From Tetrahymena thermophila SB210 (Eukaryota; Ciliophora; Oligohymenophorea; Hymenostomatida; Tetrahymenidae), in the NCBI RefSeq assembly GCF_000189635.1, contig NW_002476433.1:124001-188000 (forward strand): a stretch of DNA of 64,000 bases, written 5' to 3'. The notes below the pieces were generated by a model. That model did not search any database. It was not told the DNA's origin and saw only the letters and a program-made list of their open reading frames with translations. The translations under genes were made by a program, and so were the position numbers. Shown one piece after another: positions 13,324 through 26,236 of this stretch (its first letter is position 1; every line of letters begins with the position of its first letter).

Positions 13324-16247
13324 TCAATGGACTTTCATTCCGGTTTCATTGTAGCAATCTACAATAACGCTACCACAAACTTTTTTAACCTAATTTATGA
13401 AATGATCTCTATTTATTTTGTTTTGTTCGAAATTTCTTATTTCTAATTTCACTTGTTTAAGTTTTTATTTTTAAAGTAGGATTTGTTGCAAGTACTAGAG
13501 ATCATATTCCTCAATTTAATTTACACATATTTCTAAAATCTCTATATCCTATAGCTTGCCAATCAGTTTTATTACTTTCTAAATAGATTTGGCTGTTATT
13601 GTATTTTTGTTTTTAGATTTAAGGTTGCTTTCTAAGTTTATGGAGAATTCTTTTAAGCCAAGAGATTTCTGAGATAATGCCTTTAATATATTTTTGATTC
13701 CAATATCAGTGAAGGAGTTATTTCCTAATTCAAGAAGGACTGAATGAGTTATACCGAAAGTGCTGAGATATTCTTTAATTTTTTGAGATCCGGATGACTT
13801 GAAGTAACCCATAATTCCACCTCCATCACCAATATTCTAATTGCTTAAGAGCAGCTAAATATCTTAGATAGTTTTTCCTGTGTACAGAGTTGATATATTT
13901 TTCAATTCATCTAAAGATTTAATAGGTAATTTCTATTGCTGCTTATTGTTATATTCATTTTTTAAAGGCTCGTATGTGTTTTTAATTAATTAAATTCTAG
14001 ACTCAGTTTCTTAGAGCTCAATTACTTCATTGTTGTCAACAAACTCTTTGTTTTCTCTTAGAATTTAGTTTACTACTGCAAGTCTATCAGCTGAAAAATG
14101 TAATTTTAATTACTCATCAGTGAAGCGAATAGCATCATTTATGTATTACTCTAAGTAATTACGCTTTTCCTAAGTCAATAATACATTTTAATCACGTTCT
14201 CTATATTAGTTTTCTACTTGTATCATTGCTTTAATTACTTCTTCACTATGTTCCTAGTTAAGTAAATCCATATCAAAGTATTTTTATTCTTATTCTACTT
14301 CCATTTAATTTTATTATGGGGGTTATTCTTATTAATTTTGCTAATCTTTCTACTAATCTCCCTCATTGACCATTTTGTTATCTTGGTTTTAATTTTCATT
14401 TTAAGAAATTAAACCAACTGATGCTTACTTAACTTCTAATATGCCATTATCTCCAATTGTATAAGAAATAGTTATATTATTACCAGAAACTATTTCAGTG
14501 TTTTTATAAACAACATTGTTAAATCTTAATTGAACATCCATGTTTTCAATATAGGAGGGTAAAATAGCGCTTATTTGCTAATAGGTTGGCAAGAATTAAG
14601 TTTAGCTGAACTTTTGCTCTGCATATTTTTATCCTTAAACAAATAATTCTACCTAAGTGTCATGCTAAAGTATGTTATAGAGTTTGTAATGTTCAATTTT
14701 AATTAAAGGGTTGATTTAACTTGCTGCCAAGGCGCATGCAATAGCACAGCCTCTGCTAATATTTTCGCTAGTTTGCATTGATATACCAAGCTTTTCTTTG
14801 TTAAAAATCTTCTTGATCAAACTCTAAACTAATGGTATACGTGTACCTCCTCCAATAATCTCAATGTCGTCAACAATTAATTCGTACTGCAAACAAAAGC
14901 TAATTGATCTGTTTAAGATTTCTTCAAAACTAGAAACGAATCCTCCGTTATAGAGAATCTTTTCAAATTCATCTCTAGTGAAGTTATGCTACAAGTCATG
15001 ATCAGCGGTCAAGCACTCAATCATGAAATTTGCTTCAGAATTGCTGCTAAGTACTTTACGAAGCTTTTCTATTTGTTCGAGTACTCTTAACTCTTATTTT
15101 TTATTAATTTTTTTGAAGACATCAGGGTATTTTTCCTTCAAATACTAGTAAACCAGCATGTCAATATTACGGACACCCAAATCTCTATTACTATTTATAT
15201 ACTCAGCTCTTGCTGTTAGCTTATCAAAATCGTAAATAAAGCAGCTTGTCTGAGACTATCCTAAATCTACAAATAAAACTCTTTTTCTTTTCTCATGAAG
15301 GGTTTATTTCTAAAACCACAAGTAAGTATACCCAATAGCACAGTGTTCTTCTACAATCTTTTTGATTAATATAAAAACATATTTTTAACAAATAATAAAT
15401 ATAATATTTTTGAGAAGATTAATTATTTTGCAATTGGATGATGAAACATATTTAAAAATTTTGTTTAAACTTCAATATATTTTTTCTAAAAAACTATTTT
15501 ATTATTTTAAAACTTTGGATAAAAAAAAACTCAGCATTTTTTATGTCAATTAAATAAATTCACTTTTTTGTTATGATTTTTAAAATGTTTAAATGCTAAA
15601 TTTAAAAAGAAATAAACCAGCAAATTTATTAAAAATTATTTCGTAAAACTTAAATGCAATATTTTAAATTTAAAACTAATCAATAGAAGCAATAAAGCCA
15701 TTTAAAATAATTAATTCGTTTTGTGAGTAGTTAATCTTCTACAATTCTAATAATAAAAATAAAAAAAAACCTTTAAGCATGGCAGTCTAGCTATTTAAGC
15801 ACTTGTTTATAGCCTTAACTTTTCTTCGAGAGTAAAATAGTTTGGAGTAGATATTGCACAAGCATAATTATCTTATTCATTAAGATTCTTGTAAATCAAA
15901 TTATCTAAATAGGTAAAATAAGATGCAATTAACTGGACTAATTCTAATTCTTGTCCATCAATAATAGCTTTTTTTGTCTCTTAATTATAATTAAAAAATG
16001 TGAACCCTTTATTAATTTCATTATTTGCGCAAAGTCTGAAAGGATAGACTATAGATTATTACCAGAATGTTTTTAACCTGTCTTATCCCAACTCTGCAAA
16101 CAATCTCTACTTATCTCCATAAACTATAATACATGGTATTTCTCTATTTGATGCTTCGCTTGCTATGTTTTCTAATCCATGTCTACCGATTTTTGAAATA
16201 ACACTGATTCTACTACCACACTCAATTCCAACTATACCTTTGATCAT
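13324..16247 (-). CDS. Hsp110/Hsp70-like chaperone with C-terminal leucine-rich repeats, 836 aa
   Basis: Two exons, 15771-16247 and 13324-15357, separated by a 413-nt GT...AG intron in phase 0; 837 codons. The N-terminal nucleotide-binding domain has phosphate-1 loop VGIECGSRISVI (Asp of the usual GIDFG is Glu here), SNREIPCIIVYGDKQRLFAE, EEHCAIGYTY, phosphate-2 VLFVDLGQSQTSCF and adenosine motif IIGGGTRIPLVQ. The substrate-binding region has an acidic/Gln-rich insert (about 480-530) and an Hsp110-like helical lid (LTQEKRNYLEQYINDAIRF). From about residue 675 to the end the frame continues without a stop into LRR-like units (LLELGNNSFTDIGIKNILKAL, LKEFSINLES, IEILEICVNQ, LKQVKLEIRNF). Cytosolic co-chaperone or nucleotide-exchange activity follows from the Hsp110 family; the LRR tail is not part of that family. 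The Hsp part is divergent, so ATPase activity is uncertain. Confidence 0.85.
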
Positions 16248-16421
16248 TCTATAACTGCTACTGCTTTAAATATACTACTTACTGCTTTGCTTTTTTTGCT
16301 GCTGCTATTTTGTATTAAGGATTTTCCTTAGCTTTTTATATTTATTGTTTGTAATTTAAATATATTATTTTTCTTTCAAATGAATTAAAATGATAAATAA
16401 CTTTTTTTAATTAATTGTTAG

Positions 16422-17151
16422 TCATAAGAATTTATAAAAAGTATTATCCTTCAATTAATTAATTAAAGAATCAATTTTATTAAGAGAGCATAAATAAAAT
16501 TAAACAATTTAATATAAATAGTTTTTAAACATCACCTATTATCCTTATATTTTCTTTTTCCTCTCTCTTTCATCAATATTAAATGGAATTTTTCTAAGAC
16601 CTTCTTTTTCTAAATAAAGAAGCTAGTTAGCTATTGATATTTTTGATACACATCATATTGATCAAATTAATTTACTAATAATATATTCGAAAATTCTGAA
16701 AATATCTTATTATTTTCTTTTTCAGTTTATAATCTATAAATATCTCTTCTATTTTTAGTGTTTTATTTTTATAATTGATCTCCCTTTCTAGAATTTTCTA
16801 AGAAAATCTATTTTTTAAGCAATTCTCCGAAGTTTTGTTGCTTAAAAATACCATTAAAATAATTTATATTTACAAAATAGCAATTATCATTTTATGTATT
16901 TTTTTAAATTAAGTGATTTTTCTGATAAATTAATTAAAACTTTACAAAAATAATAATGATTTATACCTAAAAATATAATTAATTTGTTTAATATTACTAT
17001 CAAAATATCAGAATTGAAAATGCAAATATCAGGAATTAATTTAAAAAATCTTTCTCTTTATTTTAATCCATTCCAAAAAAAAAATCAAATAATTTTTACA
17101 TCTACTTACTTTAACAAGAAATTCATAATAAAAATTAAAGCAAAATACCAT
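16422..17151 (-). CDS. small hypothetical protein, three exons (model)
   Basis: Model join(17110-17151, 16676-16840, 16422-16622), 136 codons, TGA stop 16422-16424. All junctions are phase 0. The first donor is a perfect GTAAGT and the second intron is a typical 53-nt GTAAAT...TAG intron. The product is charged, with GELLKKQIFLENSRKGD and YLEKEGLRKIPFNID followed by a basic run; it resembles a short helical protein. No domain is recognised. The first exon (MVFCFNFYYEFLVK) is joined by a 269-nt intron and is the weakest element. It lies on the same strand as the chaperone gene downstream. Confidence 0.42.
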
Positions 17152-19251
17152 TTTTCTTTCAATTGTTAATATCAAACTGAATAGTGAAAAAGAAAAAAAT
17201 TAGTTTGATTTATAATTATTTTTAACTTGTGATAATTTATTTTCCTTTTATATTAATTGAACAATATTTATAAATGATTAAATTTTTAATATTATAAATT
17301 AAATTTTATTATAAACATAAATTTTTAAAAGATAAATCATAAAATATGGAGTATGAAATTAGTATATCTCAAGATGAAAAGTTTATTTAGTTGATTTAAT
17401 GTTTTTTATTTTAAAGATTTAGAAAAAAACTTTAAATTATTTTGAATATGACTTATAGCAGTAATATATAAATTTGAAATTTAAAAAAATCAAATATCAT
17501 TAATATTAAATAAAAGGATAACAAACACATATTATGAATATTAGCTATATAACGTATAAATAAGTTTAAAATTTTTATAGTTATTTAATTATTAAGTTAA
17601 GTAAATTTTTAATCAACATTTAATTAATTTATTTATTTATTACTTTTCATGTCATCACTTCCTGATTTTTAAATCAAAATCTTTCAAGTCAACTCTATTT
17701 TAATATTAAAAGAAATTATGGCTTTGCAAATTAAAAAAATAATAAAATTTAAGGTTTATTCATTCAATTTCTTAGAAATTGGTAGAAAAAAGAAAAATAT
17801 TTTGAAATTATTAAATTAGTTGAGATAAATAAATAAATAATTGAAAAGAAAAATTTAATCTTTATTTATTTTTGATGAAATCAGAATTAAGAAATAGAAT
17901 AAAAGAATAATATGCCATAAATTAATTAACTAAAATATGCATAATTATAGCAATTTTAATTCATTTTTATATATACAATAGAATCTTTTTGTATAGTATT
18001 TATTGCTATTAATTTTCTTCATTGATTGTTTTTCTTATAAATTAGATTAATATTGATTGATTGAATGGAATGAATTTTGTTGGAATTATAAGATTAATTT
18101 TGTTAAAAATAAATAAGTAAAAATTGCAAATACTTTTACATAGTAGTGTGAGTGAGTAATATATTTATTAATCATATTAAAATAAAAAGGGAGAAAGTTC
18201 TTACTTATTCCTTATTAGAATAAAGAATTTTCAACCCTTTGAATGATAACATGAGTGTTATTGAAATGGAAATTGAAATAATAAATATGGGTTAATTAGT
18301 TAGTAATTAATTAATTAATTTGTTATATAATTAAATTATTTTATATTTTGATAAAAAAGTTTAGAAAAAGTTTATTATATTATCCAATCAGTTTTTATTT
18401 GTCTATTAATGCTATATTCTGATTTTAATATAATTCTTGAATTGGGTTTTTTATTTATTTATTTAATCAATTTTTATTAATAATTAATTAATTAACTAAT
18501 TGTTTGTTATAACATTTTAAGTGTAAGTTCATACTTTGCACCATACATCCATCAATGAGCTTAATTTCTACCAATTATCAAAGATTAAAGCTAATTATCT
18601 ATCAATGATTCCTCAACGAAGATGATTTCTATCTAATATTGATCTGAATTTTTAAACTGATAGTTAATTATCTTTCCCTGAAGTTGTATTCTTTCTTAAA
18701 TTTCAATAAGTAAACTACTTATTTTCACATAGCTAGGATAACTTTTTCTTAAGGAATTATTTAAAATTCATCTTAAGAGTATTATTTAGCTCTCTTATGT
18801 CTTCGATTTTCTATGATATTTTAAGACTCTCTTAATTAAATAAAGTTTTTTTATTTTTTTCTTTCACTTAATTTTTGATTGTGATTAACCATTATAATTT
18901 TGTGACTTTATAGATACTTTACTATTTAAGTTCTTATTTTTAAGTTTTGAAGATAGTATTTCTCTCAATTAATGGTTGGTATTCTCATCATCAATTTAAA
19001 CAAAGGCAATAAATAGGCGATTAGTAAATAAGTAATTAAGAAAGAAGATAATTCTGGTGTTAGGTGTTAGGAGATGATTTAATTGTGAGGATTAATAAAT
19101 AAATATTGATTAAATTAATAGATGAATAGATTATTTTTATATAAAATTATTGAAAGTTAATAATTAAATTAATTAAGTTATTTTATTGAGAAAAAAGAAT
19201 GTATAATATTTTACTGTCAAATTTGGTTTGTTGTTTTTGTTTATTTTTAAA
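17152..19251. other. intergenic spacer with a weakly coding-like block
   Basis: 17.15-18.5 kb is plain A/T-rich sequence. 18.54-19.01 kb is somewhat richer in G/C and keeps two overlapping TGA-free minus-strand frames of 55-90 codons. No in-frame start and no normal-sized intron connects them, so I do not call a gene. It may be the 3' region of the YTH gene or an unresolved small gene. Confidence 0.45.
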
Positions 19252-22200
19252 TCAATTATTAGGTATTTTACGATTGATGCGGTCAGCTATCGAAGATTTT
19301 TCTGATAGTTTTATGTTTATTTTTTTTATTGCTTTTTGGTTCTGTTATTACTGAGAAGAGTATTGAGAAGAAGAGGATTGGTCATTGTAATTTTAGTTTT
19401 TGGATCCTTAGTTACCATATTGTTGGGAAGGTTAAGAAGAAGAAGAAGTTTGTTATTACTACTAGTTGTTCTAAGATTAATAATTTTATGCTTTATCAGA
19501 TTAAGATGATTAACTTTGAGATGTTTAAGAGCTTTGCTTTTTAAAAGAAATTTTTGTAACACCATTAACAATCTGTTTATTTATCTAAAATTTGCTCTCA
19601 GTAGTGGAAAAATTACTATTAGAATTAGGTCTGCTTGGTTAATTTCCTTAGCCAGACCATGATGATGGTTGCCCTGTTTTTTTCTATTGATATTCTTCAT
19701 CATTTGAACTACTTTTTTTGTATTAATTATTGTTATTGCTGCTGCTACCTCCTTCTTTCATGTTATTTGATTTATTGAAAGAGCTTTCGTTTTACTGTGA
19801 GTTTTACCTATTATTAGAGTTTGCATCACTATTATTATTTTAATTTGAAGAGACTCTTTTATTTTCGTTTTTAGTCGAATTTTAGTTTCTTTCTTAAGAA
19901 TTATTTTTTTAATTCTTGTTTCTACTGTATGAGCTTCTCTTGTTAGAATAACTACGAGTTCTACTACGGCTAAGACTGCTTTTACTGAGACTATCGCTCT
20001 TACTGCGGTTATGGCTACGAGAGTTGCTGCGAGAATTACGATTACTATTCTTAGACTTATCTTAAGATCTAGAAACTTATCTCCTTTTACTACTGCTGCT
20101 TCTTTATTAGCTTGATTTAAAAGAGGTTTTTTGTTAATAATTATTTCTATTGTTATTTTGACGGCTGCTACTATTTTTATTATAATTTTAATCCGAATCT
20201 TTGTTATTGTATGTTGGCTTTTTACTACCTCTATCTCCCGAGCTTGAAGATCTTCTCCTCTCAGACCTATCCCTGCTTTTGCTTCTTTTACTACCATTAT
20301 TTTAATCAAAATTGTTTTTATTATTGTAATAATTATTACTGCTGTTATAGTTATTATTGTTACCATTTTTATTATTGTATTTATTTTAATTTAGATTTTA
20401 TGATTAGTTGTTGTACTATTATGGTTACTATCTGTAATCTCTTTTTTCATAATTTCTTTATCTGTCTTGAGTACTACCCATACTATGAGATCTTGAGCGT
20501 GAACGAGATAAGCTTCTATCCCTGCTATCTTTGCTTAGGCTTTAAGAGTGGCTGTTTTATCTTTAGTTGTATCTGTTAGATGGCTTTTTGCTTTCAGAAT
20601 CATTTCTGTAGTTATTATTTCTTTAATAATTATTATTTGAGTGATAATTTCCTCCTTTTCTTTATTGATAGTTGCTATTATTATATTAATTCATTCTTTA
20701 GTTGTTATTATTATTATTATTATTAATATTAGTATTTTGTTTTTTATCTATTGTTTACTCATTGTTATTATTATTGCTTTTTTCTGTATCTTTTTCACCA
20801 CCAAAAAATTAACTGTAGAAGCGTGAGCTAGCAATGCTGGATGCTTGGTTTTAATTACTTTATTAGTTGTTATTAATATTGCTGTTGTTAATATTACTGT
20901 TATTATTTTACCTATTATTGAAATTTCTATTATCCCCTTTTTTCTAATAATTACCATTTCCTCCTTAGTTCTATTTGAAGTAGTTATTTCTTCCTTAAAA
21001 ATTTTAATCTCTTCTATTTTAGTAATTGTTGTTGTTATTGTTGCTACTGATGCCATTGTTGTCACTATCTTAGTTTATATTTTTTCTATTTACATTTCTA
21101 TTATTTAACTATTTATCACTGGAGTAGTCTTTATCAGAATGATTTTTTTCGCTACTTTTACTTGATTTTCTTGAGTTTTATTTTGAAAGATTTGATCTTG
21201 ATGAGTGATTGGACTTACCTTTAACGGATGGGGCATCTGATAAACTAGAAGATAAAGAACCTCTACTGCTTTTTCTACTTCTGCTCTTTCTTGGACTTTG
21301 ACTACCTTAGTTGCTTCTTTTATCGTTATCAAAATCATCACCTTATTAGCTATTTCTGTCAATACTATTTTCAGCAGAGGACCTACGTCTTTCATCGCCA
21401 TACTCTGAATGATTTGATTTACTGCTTCTATTTTCATCATTACTTCTATTTCTCATTGAGTTACTTCTTGAGCGAGATCCAGAGTCATTGCTATTATTTT
21501 CATTTCTATTTTTTTGATTATCATTTTCATCAATTGATTTATTTCTATTTCTGCTGTAGCCTTAGTTATTGTAGTTATTATTACCACCTCTTTTATTTTA
21601 AAACTAGCCATTATTATTTTAGTTATTATTATTCATTTTATTATAGTTTTAATTTCTCATTTACCCTTATCCAGCATCTTTGTTACTATTATTGTTGTTG
21701 TTTTATCTGTATTAATTATTTCTAAAATTTTAATTATTTATGTTACTGTTATTATTATTATTTTTGTTGTTTCTGCCCATAGCAATATTTTTGTTTAGAT
21801 TATTATTCATACCATTATTGTTTTAGGTATTATTTGATCCATTTATGCTCTATTTTGTTTCTTCGGTTAAACTCTCTAATTGTTTCATGATATATGAAGA
21901 CTATGGTTAAACACTTTAGGGAAACATGCCTGGCATGTACCTCATTAAAGGTAATTGACCTACCATACCTATATTGAAGGCAGAATAAGGATTCATCATA
22001 TTTTACATCATAGGGTTCATATTAGATTAAAATGGAAAAGCCATGTTTTAATATGGCATTTTTTTTTACTTAGAAAGATTATTACTGTTTATTCCTAATT
22101 AGTTACTTTAACTATTTTAACCAGCATTTGTTGGTGAGCTTTTTTATCCTTCCTCTGCTTAAATTTTTCCATCGTTTGGTTATTGGTCGTCTTCTGAAAT

Positions 22201-22944
22201 AGTATTTGTGTTTTAATTGCTACTTGGAGCAGCAGGAGGATTATCAAGTAGCTCCAATAACTAAAGAGCAGCTGCAGGTTCTACTTCTTAAAATTCCTTT
22301 GAGAAATTTATTGGTTTATTGCTATTCCATGGATTAAGAATATTCTTACAGTGGTCATAATGAAGAGGAGTTTAACTGCTCCATTAAATCTTTGAATACA
22401 TAATGTACTCTTCTCCTTTGTTCTTCAAATTCTAATAGTTTTCTAATTAAGATGAAATAAAACGCAGTTCATCTGCTTCAGAGATCATTGTAGCATATCC
22501 ATAAAAGTGTTTTTGATCTATATTTGAAAATATTATGTAAACATCATCACTATTTTTAAATGCTTCACATAACTTTTCATAGTTTTTATGGATCAAAAAA
22601 ATACTCTGCTCTTAAGCAATTTTGCGAAAGTATTCGTTTCTGTTTCTAATAATGAAGTATTTTTTAGGCTAGTTTATATTTTGTGGAGTTTAGTCAAAAG
22701 CTTGATTGCTAGTTGCTTGTTAAATTTAGGTTGATTAATTGTTTTACTGTTATTACTTTTGTGTCTAGTTTTGTTATTATGCTTAAAGATTATTCAATTG
22801 CATAGATTATTATTGACTATTTTAGTTATTCTAAGAGTAATATTATGAATCACTTTATGCAGTTCCATAATTCCCTCCTTAGTTTTAACCATTATTTAAA
22901 GTTGTGCGATTTTGCCTATTCTAATCTTGCCCTATACCGCCCAT
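19252..22944 (-). CDS. YTH-domain RNA-binding protein with long N/Q/RS-rich tail, ~1230 aa
   Basis: Open frame of 1231 codons from the ATG at 22942-22944 to TGA at 19252-19254. The frame stays open upstream to a likely splice acceptor at about 23023 (protein-like SFGFQSSQQNRLGGQSSF), so a short upstream exon probably exists and the true N-terminus is longer. YTH domain at about residues 94-223: PKKYFIIRNRNEYFRKI, LCEAFKNSDDVYIIFS, HFYGYATM, YSKIQW and NPWNSNKPINFSKEFQEVEP match the family core that binds N6-methyladenosine. The cage Trp in YSKIQW is present; the position of the first cage Trp appears to be Phe (QSIFLIHK). The following 1000 residues are low complexity: Asn/Gln runs, Met-rich NPMM patches, and several Arg/Ser blocks (SRSRSRSHS-type) as in splicing regulators. 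Predicted nuclear or RNP-granule RNA-binding protein. Confidence 0.85.
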
Positions 22945-23567
22945 TTACTAATTCTAAAACGAAGACTGCCCGCCTAATCTATTTTACTAACTAGACTGGA
23001 AACCAAAACTTTCATTATCGTTCCTAATAATAATTAAAATTAAAAATATTAAAAAATATAAATTTATCATTGAAAATATTTTAAATTTCAAATTCATCTA
23101 ATTAAATTTGACATGTTTGACTATATAAAATGTCTAAAAGAATATTAAATTTTTTTATAAGCAAAGTGGAGTTACTTAAAAAAATGTTAAAATTTAATTT
23201 AAAATCACCCATTTTTAAAAATTATATGAAAAAAATTTAATTAGTGTGCAGTATGAATAGGTAAATAAGCTCTAATTAAGTAGAATCCATTGATTTATAA
23301 ACAAAATTAAGAATGATTAAATATTTGCATAAGTATAAATAAATTATTAAATGAATTACGTTGGCGCTAATAAAGTTTTTTATTTCAAAAAAGGATTAAC
23401 TGCTGTAGGCTAAGTATTCTGTATTTATTGAACTTATTTTTAAGTTTTTTATTGTTAGGAAACTTATTTCTGTGATTGATCATTGGCTTCACTACAAAAA
23501 AGGCTCCTCATATCGGATACTACTTATTTATTATTGCTCATTTCTTACAATCAATATATGGTATTTA
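22945..23567. other. 5' region of YTH gene and spacer
   Basis: 22.945-23.023 kb is probably coding (extension of the YTH frame to a splice acceptor). The remainder is A/T-rich spacer; the missing first YTH exon could lie here but I could not place it. 23.385-23.56 kb may be a last exon of the gene at 23568. Confidence 0.4.
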
Positions 23568-23987
23568 TCAAGTTAATATATCACTAAGATATTGATGAAA
23601 CTATTCAACTACAACTTAATTTGCTTTTAGTTATTTTTTCTTCAATAATTATTACTTTTAGTGTATTAATGCTGTTGCGCAATCCTCTTTATAAGCTTTG
23701 AAATTTGTATTATTTATTTTATAGCTATTTTTACAAAACTATTTCTATTGAAGCAATTTGATTTTTGGAATATTTTATTTTAATTTTTTAAGCTATTCTT
23801 AACTTGATTTTCTTTAATGCAAATAATTATTTATCGTTTTCTTCCCCTAATTATACATTTTCTCCTCATTCTTTTGATTTATTATTATAAGAAAGAATTG
23901 AAAGCTCTTTGACTATCTGTAGCATAGAGGTAGGCATCTTTGATCACTCAAAAATATATCCAATTTTATTAAATCACTTTATTTCAT
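23568..23987 (-). CDS. small basic hypothetical protein, 139 aa (possibly spliced further)
   Basis: Frame of 140 codons from ATG 23985-23987 to TGA 23568-23570. The C-terminal half is rich in Lys/Gln/Leu with a helical pattern (KLKQNIPKIKLLQQKQFCK, QQLLKKKQLKANQVVVEQF) and looks coding. Alternatively a 78-nt intron starting inside LSDILT would replace the last residues by an exon ending at 23385 (KPMINHRNKFPNN...). The opposite strand also has a long TGA-free frame, but that one is a run of Leu/Phe/Ile/Cys and is best read as an antisense shadow. No domain recognised. Confidence 0.4.
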
Positions 23988-25419
23988 TATAAAATCAAGA
24001 TAAATAAATTCAATAACATAAACATTGATCAATTTACTTATAAATTAACTAAAATTTTACAATTTTCAATCTGTCTAAGATTTTTAAAGATTATAAGTTT
24101 TTTAAATGATGCAATTTATGTATAAATTGTTTTAAATATTAAAACCTATTAAATTAGATTATAATTCTATTTTTTATAAAAGAAAATAAGTAAAATTTTT
24201 AATTAAATTTGAAATCAGATAAATTAATATTCAAAACTTAAGAAAGCAAATTTTAAATATTACTTTTTATGATTATTCCTTTAAAATTTTTTGACTATAA
24301 ATATTAAATCATGAAGTTTATTCCCTAATTAAATTAACAAATGTTTCTTAAATTGCTATAAAAAAGTAATTTTAAAAATATCATTCTGTTGTTTATTTAT
24401 TCTAATATTATCAAATCTATATTTTGTTTTAATAATTTTCTAAATTAAATTATAAATTTTTTTAATTTTTAAAAATTCATCTAATTCAAAACTTTTTTGT
24501 TTCATTTAAAATTAAAATAGTTGAATAAATTTCTTAAAAAAAGTTTAATTTCAAAATATTTATTAAATCTTAAAATATATTTCTGTGTATTAATAAAATA
24601 AATAAATAAATTTTAAAATCTTCAAAAAATTATTTTAATAATTTAACATGATAATCAATATTCCATTTTTTATTCAGTTTGTTTGTTTTTTCATCATTAA
24701 TAAAATTTCAATGTAAATAATTAGCTATTTCTTTATTTTTGCTGATTAAATTAAAATAAATAAATTCTGAATAAATTAATTAAAATTAAAATATAATTAA
24801 AAAATTAAATAAATTTGTATATGTATTTTATTGATTAATTGCTTAATCTATTTAAAACAAAAAATATATCTATCTGTACAAATAATTTACATCTTTATAT
24901 TTATTTTTCCAATAAATTATCTTTTTTTTCTTTATCAATAAACTTCAATTACTAAAAATAAACTAAATTTTTACTGGTTTATTTGCTTTAATAATAGAAA
25001 TACATAAAATTGTATTTTGAATCAGATTTTATGAGAGAATAATCATGATATTTCTTCGTTTTAAATATTTTTAATATTAAAGTTGTGTATTTATTTACAG
25101 AAATATTTAACAGAAAAAGTTAAAAATAATTTTTAAGCAGTTGAGCACAAAGAGTGCAAGTAAATATAAAAAATAGTTTATCTGAAAAGTAAATGTGAAA
25201 AAATGAATGAATATTTCGTGTTTTCTAGAAAAATGAAAACTGATAGAGAGTGAAGATGACAATAAAAGAAGATAGATAGGTTTGCAAATAAAATAAGTAA
25301 ATTATCAAAAAAGATTTACATCATAAATTTAAGAGTTAAAACCTTAAGAATATAAAAAGAGTATCACAAACTCAAAAATATACAATTAAATTTAGTTAAA
25401 AAATAGTAAGTAAGTAAAT
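23988..25419. other. AT-rich intergenic spacer
   Basis: About 1.4 kb of A/T-rich sequence between a minus-strand gene start and a plus-strand gene start, so it should hold two divergent promoters. No gene, tRNA or repeat recognised. Confidence 0.6.
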
Positions 25420-25743
25420 ATGTTCAATCCCTTTAGCAGAAAAGATTCAAAAGGAGAAGCCCATCAAAACAGATAAAAAGCAATTGAAAAATTAAGTGTT
25501 TTGTAAAATAAGTAAGATGCCTTTATTGCTATAAAAGAATTAGAACATAACTTATATAAGCATTGCTTTAAGAAATGCCTTAAATTAGATGACTAGCTAT
25601 TTTAAGATGAAGAAAGAGATTGTTTAACAAATTGCAATGCTAAGATTGCTTAATTCCTTTAAATTTCCAAGGATAATTTCTCAAATGTTGAATAAAACAT
25701 CTAAGTCCTCAAATAAATGGTAAAAGGAAAACCTTCTATTTGA
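25420..25743 (+). CDS. small Tim chaperone, Tim8/13-like, 107 aa
   Basis: Single exon, 108 codons, TGA stop at 25741-25743. It shows the twin CX3C signature of the mitochondrial intermembrane-space chaperones: Cys49/Cys53 in CFKKC and Cys68/Cys72 in CLTNC, separated by 14 residues, inside two amphipathic helices. Length and spacing match the family, which forms hexamers that escort hydrophobic precursors between the TOM complex and the inner-membrane TIM complexes. The 14-residue spacing fits Tim8/Tim13 better than Tim9/Tim10, but the subtype is not certain. No presequence is needed: import uses the disulfide relay. The start is the first ATG after an A/T-rich leader containing a TAAG run. 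Confidence 0.85.
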
Positions 25744-26236
25744 AACCTTTGGACTTAGTTCTCCTTTTGAACTCATTAAAAAAAATTCTTTATATCTAAT
25801 AAACGAAGTATGTATATATATATTTTTCTAAATCGTATCTTGTTTGCTTCTTTAAATTAATTAATAGAAAAGTAAATAAATGAAAACACTCAGTCAATCA
25901 GTCATTTACTCATCAATTTATATTTAAAATTTTACAAAAAATACAATTTTTTTATTATTAACAAATGCTATATATATCACAAAGAGCTTTAATTATAAAG
26001 ATTATTATTAGAAGTGATATTCTATTATATTTAAGAAGCAATCAATATATAAATAAATAAATTTAATAAATAAAGTCAAGTCTAGTCATTTAACTAATTA
26101 ATATGTTTGGGAATAAGATACTATCATATATACACATGAAACAATCATCCAAAAACTAAATAATTGTTAATTTTCTTAATCTTTCATCTTGTATATATAC
26201 TTATTCTTTGTTTCCTAAATTTTTTTTTAATTAAAT
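25744..26236. other. convergent intergenic spacer
   Basis: A/T-rich DNA between the 3' ends of a plus-strand and a minus-strand gene; nothing recognisable beyond likely 3' UTRs. Confidence 0.6.

Noticed and set aside
16984..17169. Plus-strand frame MFNITIKISE...
   Set aside because: Overlaps the intron and first exon of the minus-strand model, no homology, chance length.
18540..19010. Two minus-strand frames that look protein-like
   Set aside because: No start codon in frame, only a 34-nt intron would join them, and frames of this length are expected by chance; noted in the spacer entry only.
19329..21725. Plus-strand frames opposite the YTH gene and standard-code minus-strand frames in another phase
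   Set aside because: They are repetitive Tyr/Phe/Ile/Cys or Lys/Ile/Thr strings that mirror the AAT/AGA repeats of the real coding strand.
23390..23820. Plus-strand frame of over 100 codons opposite the gene at 23568
   Set aside because: Almost entirely Leu/Phe/Ile/Tyr/Cys; the minus-strand frame has normal composition.
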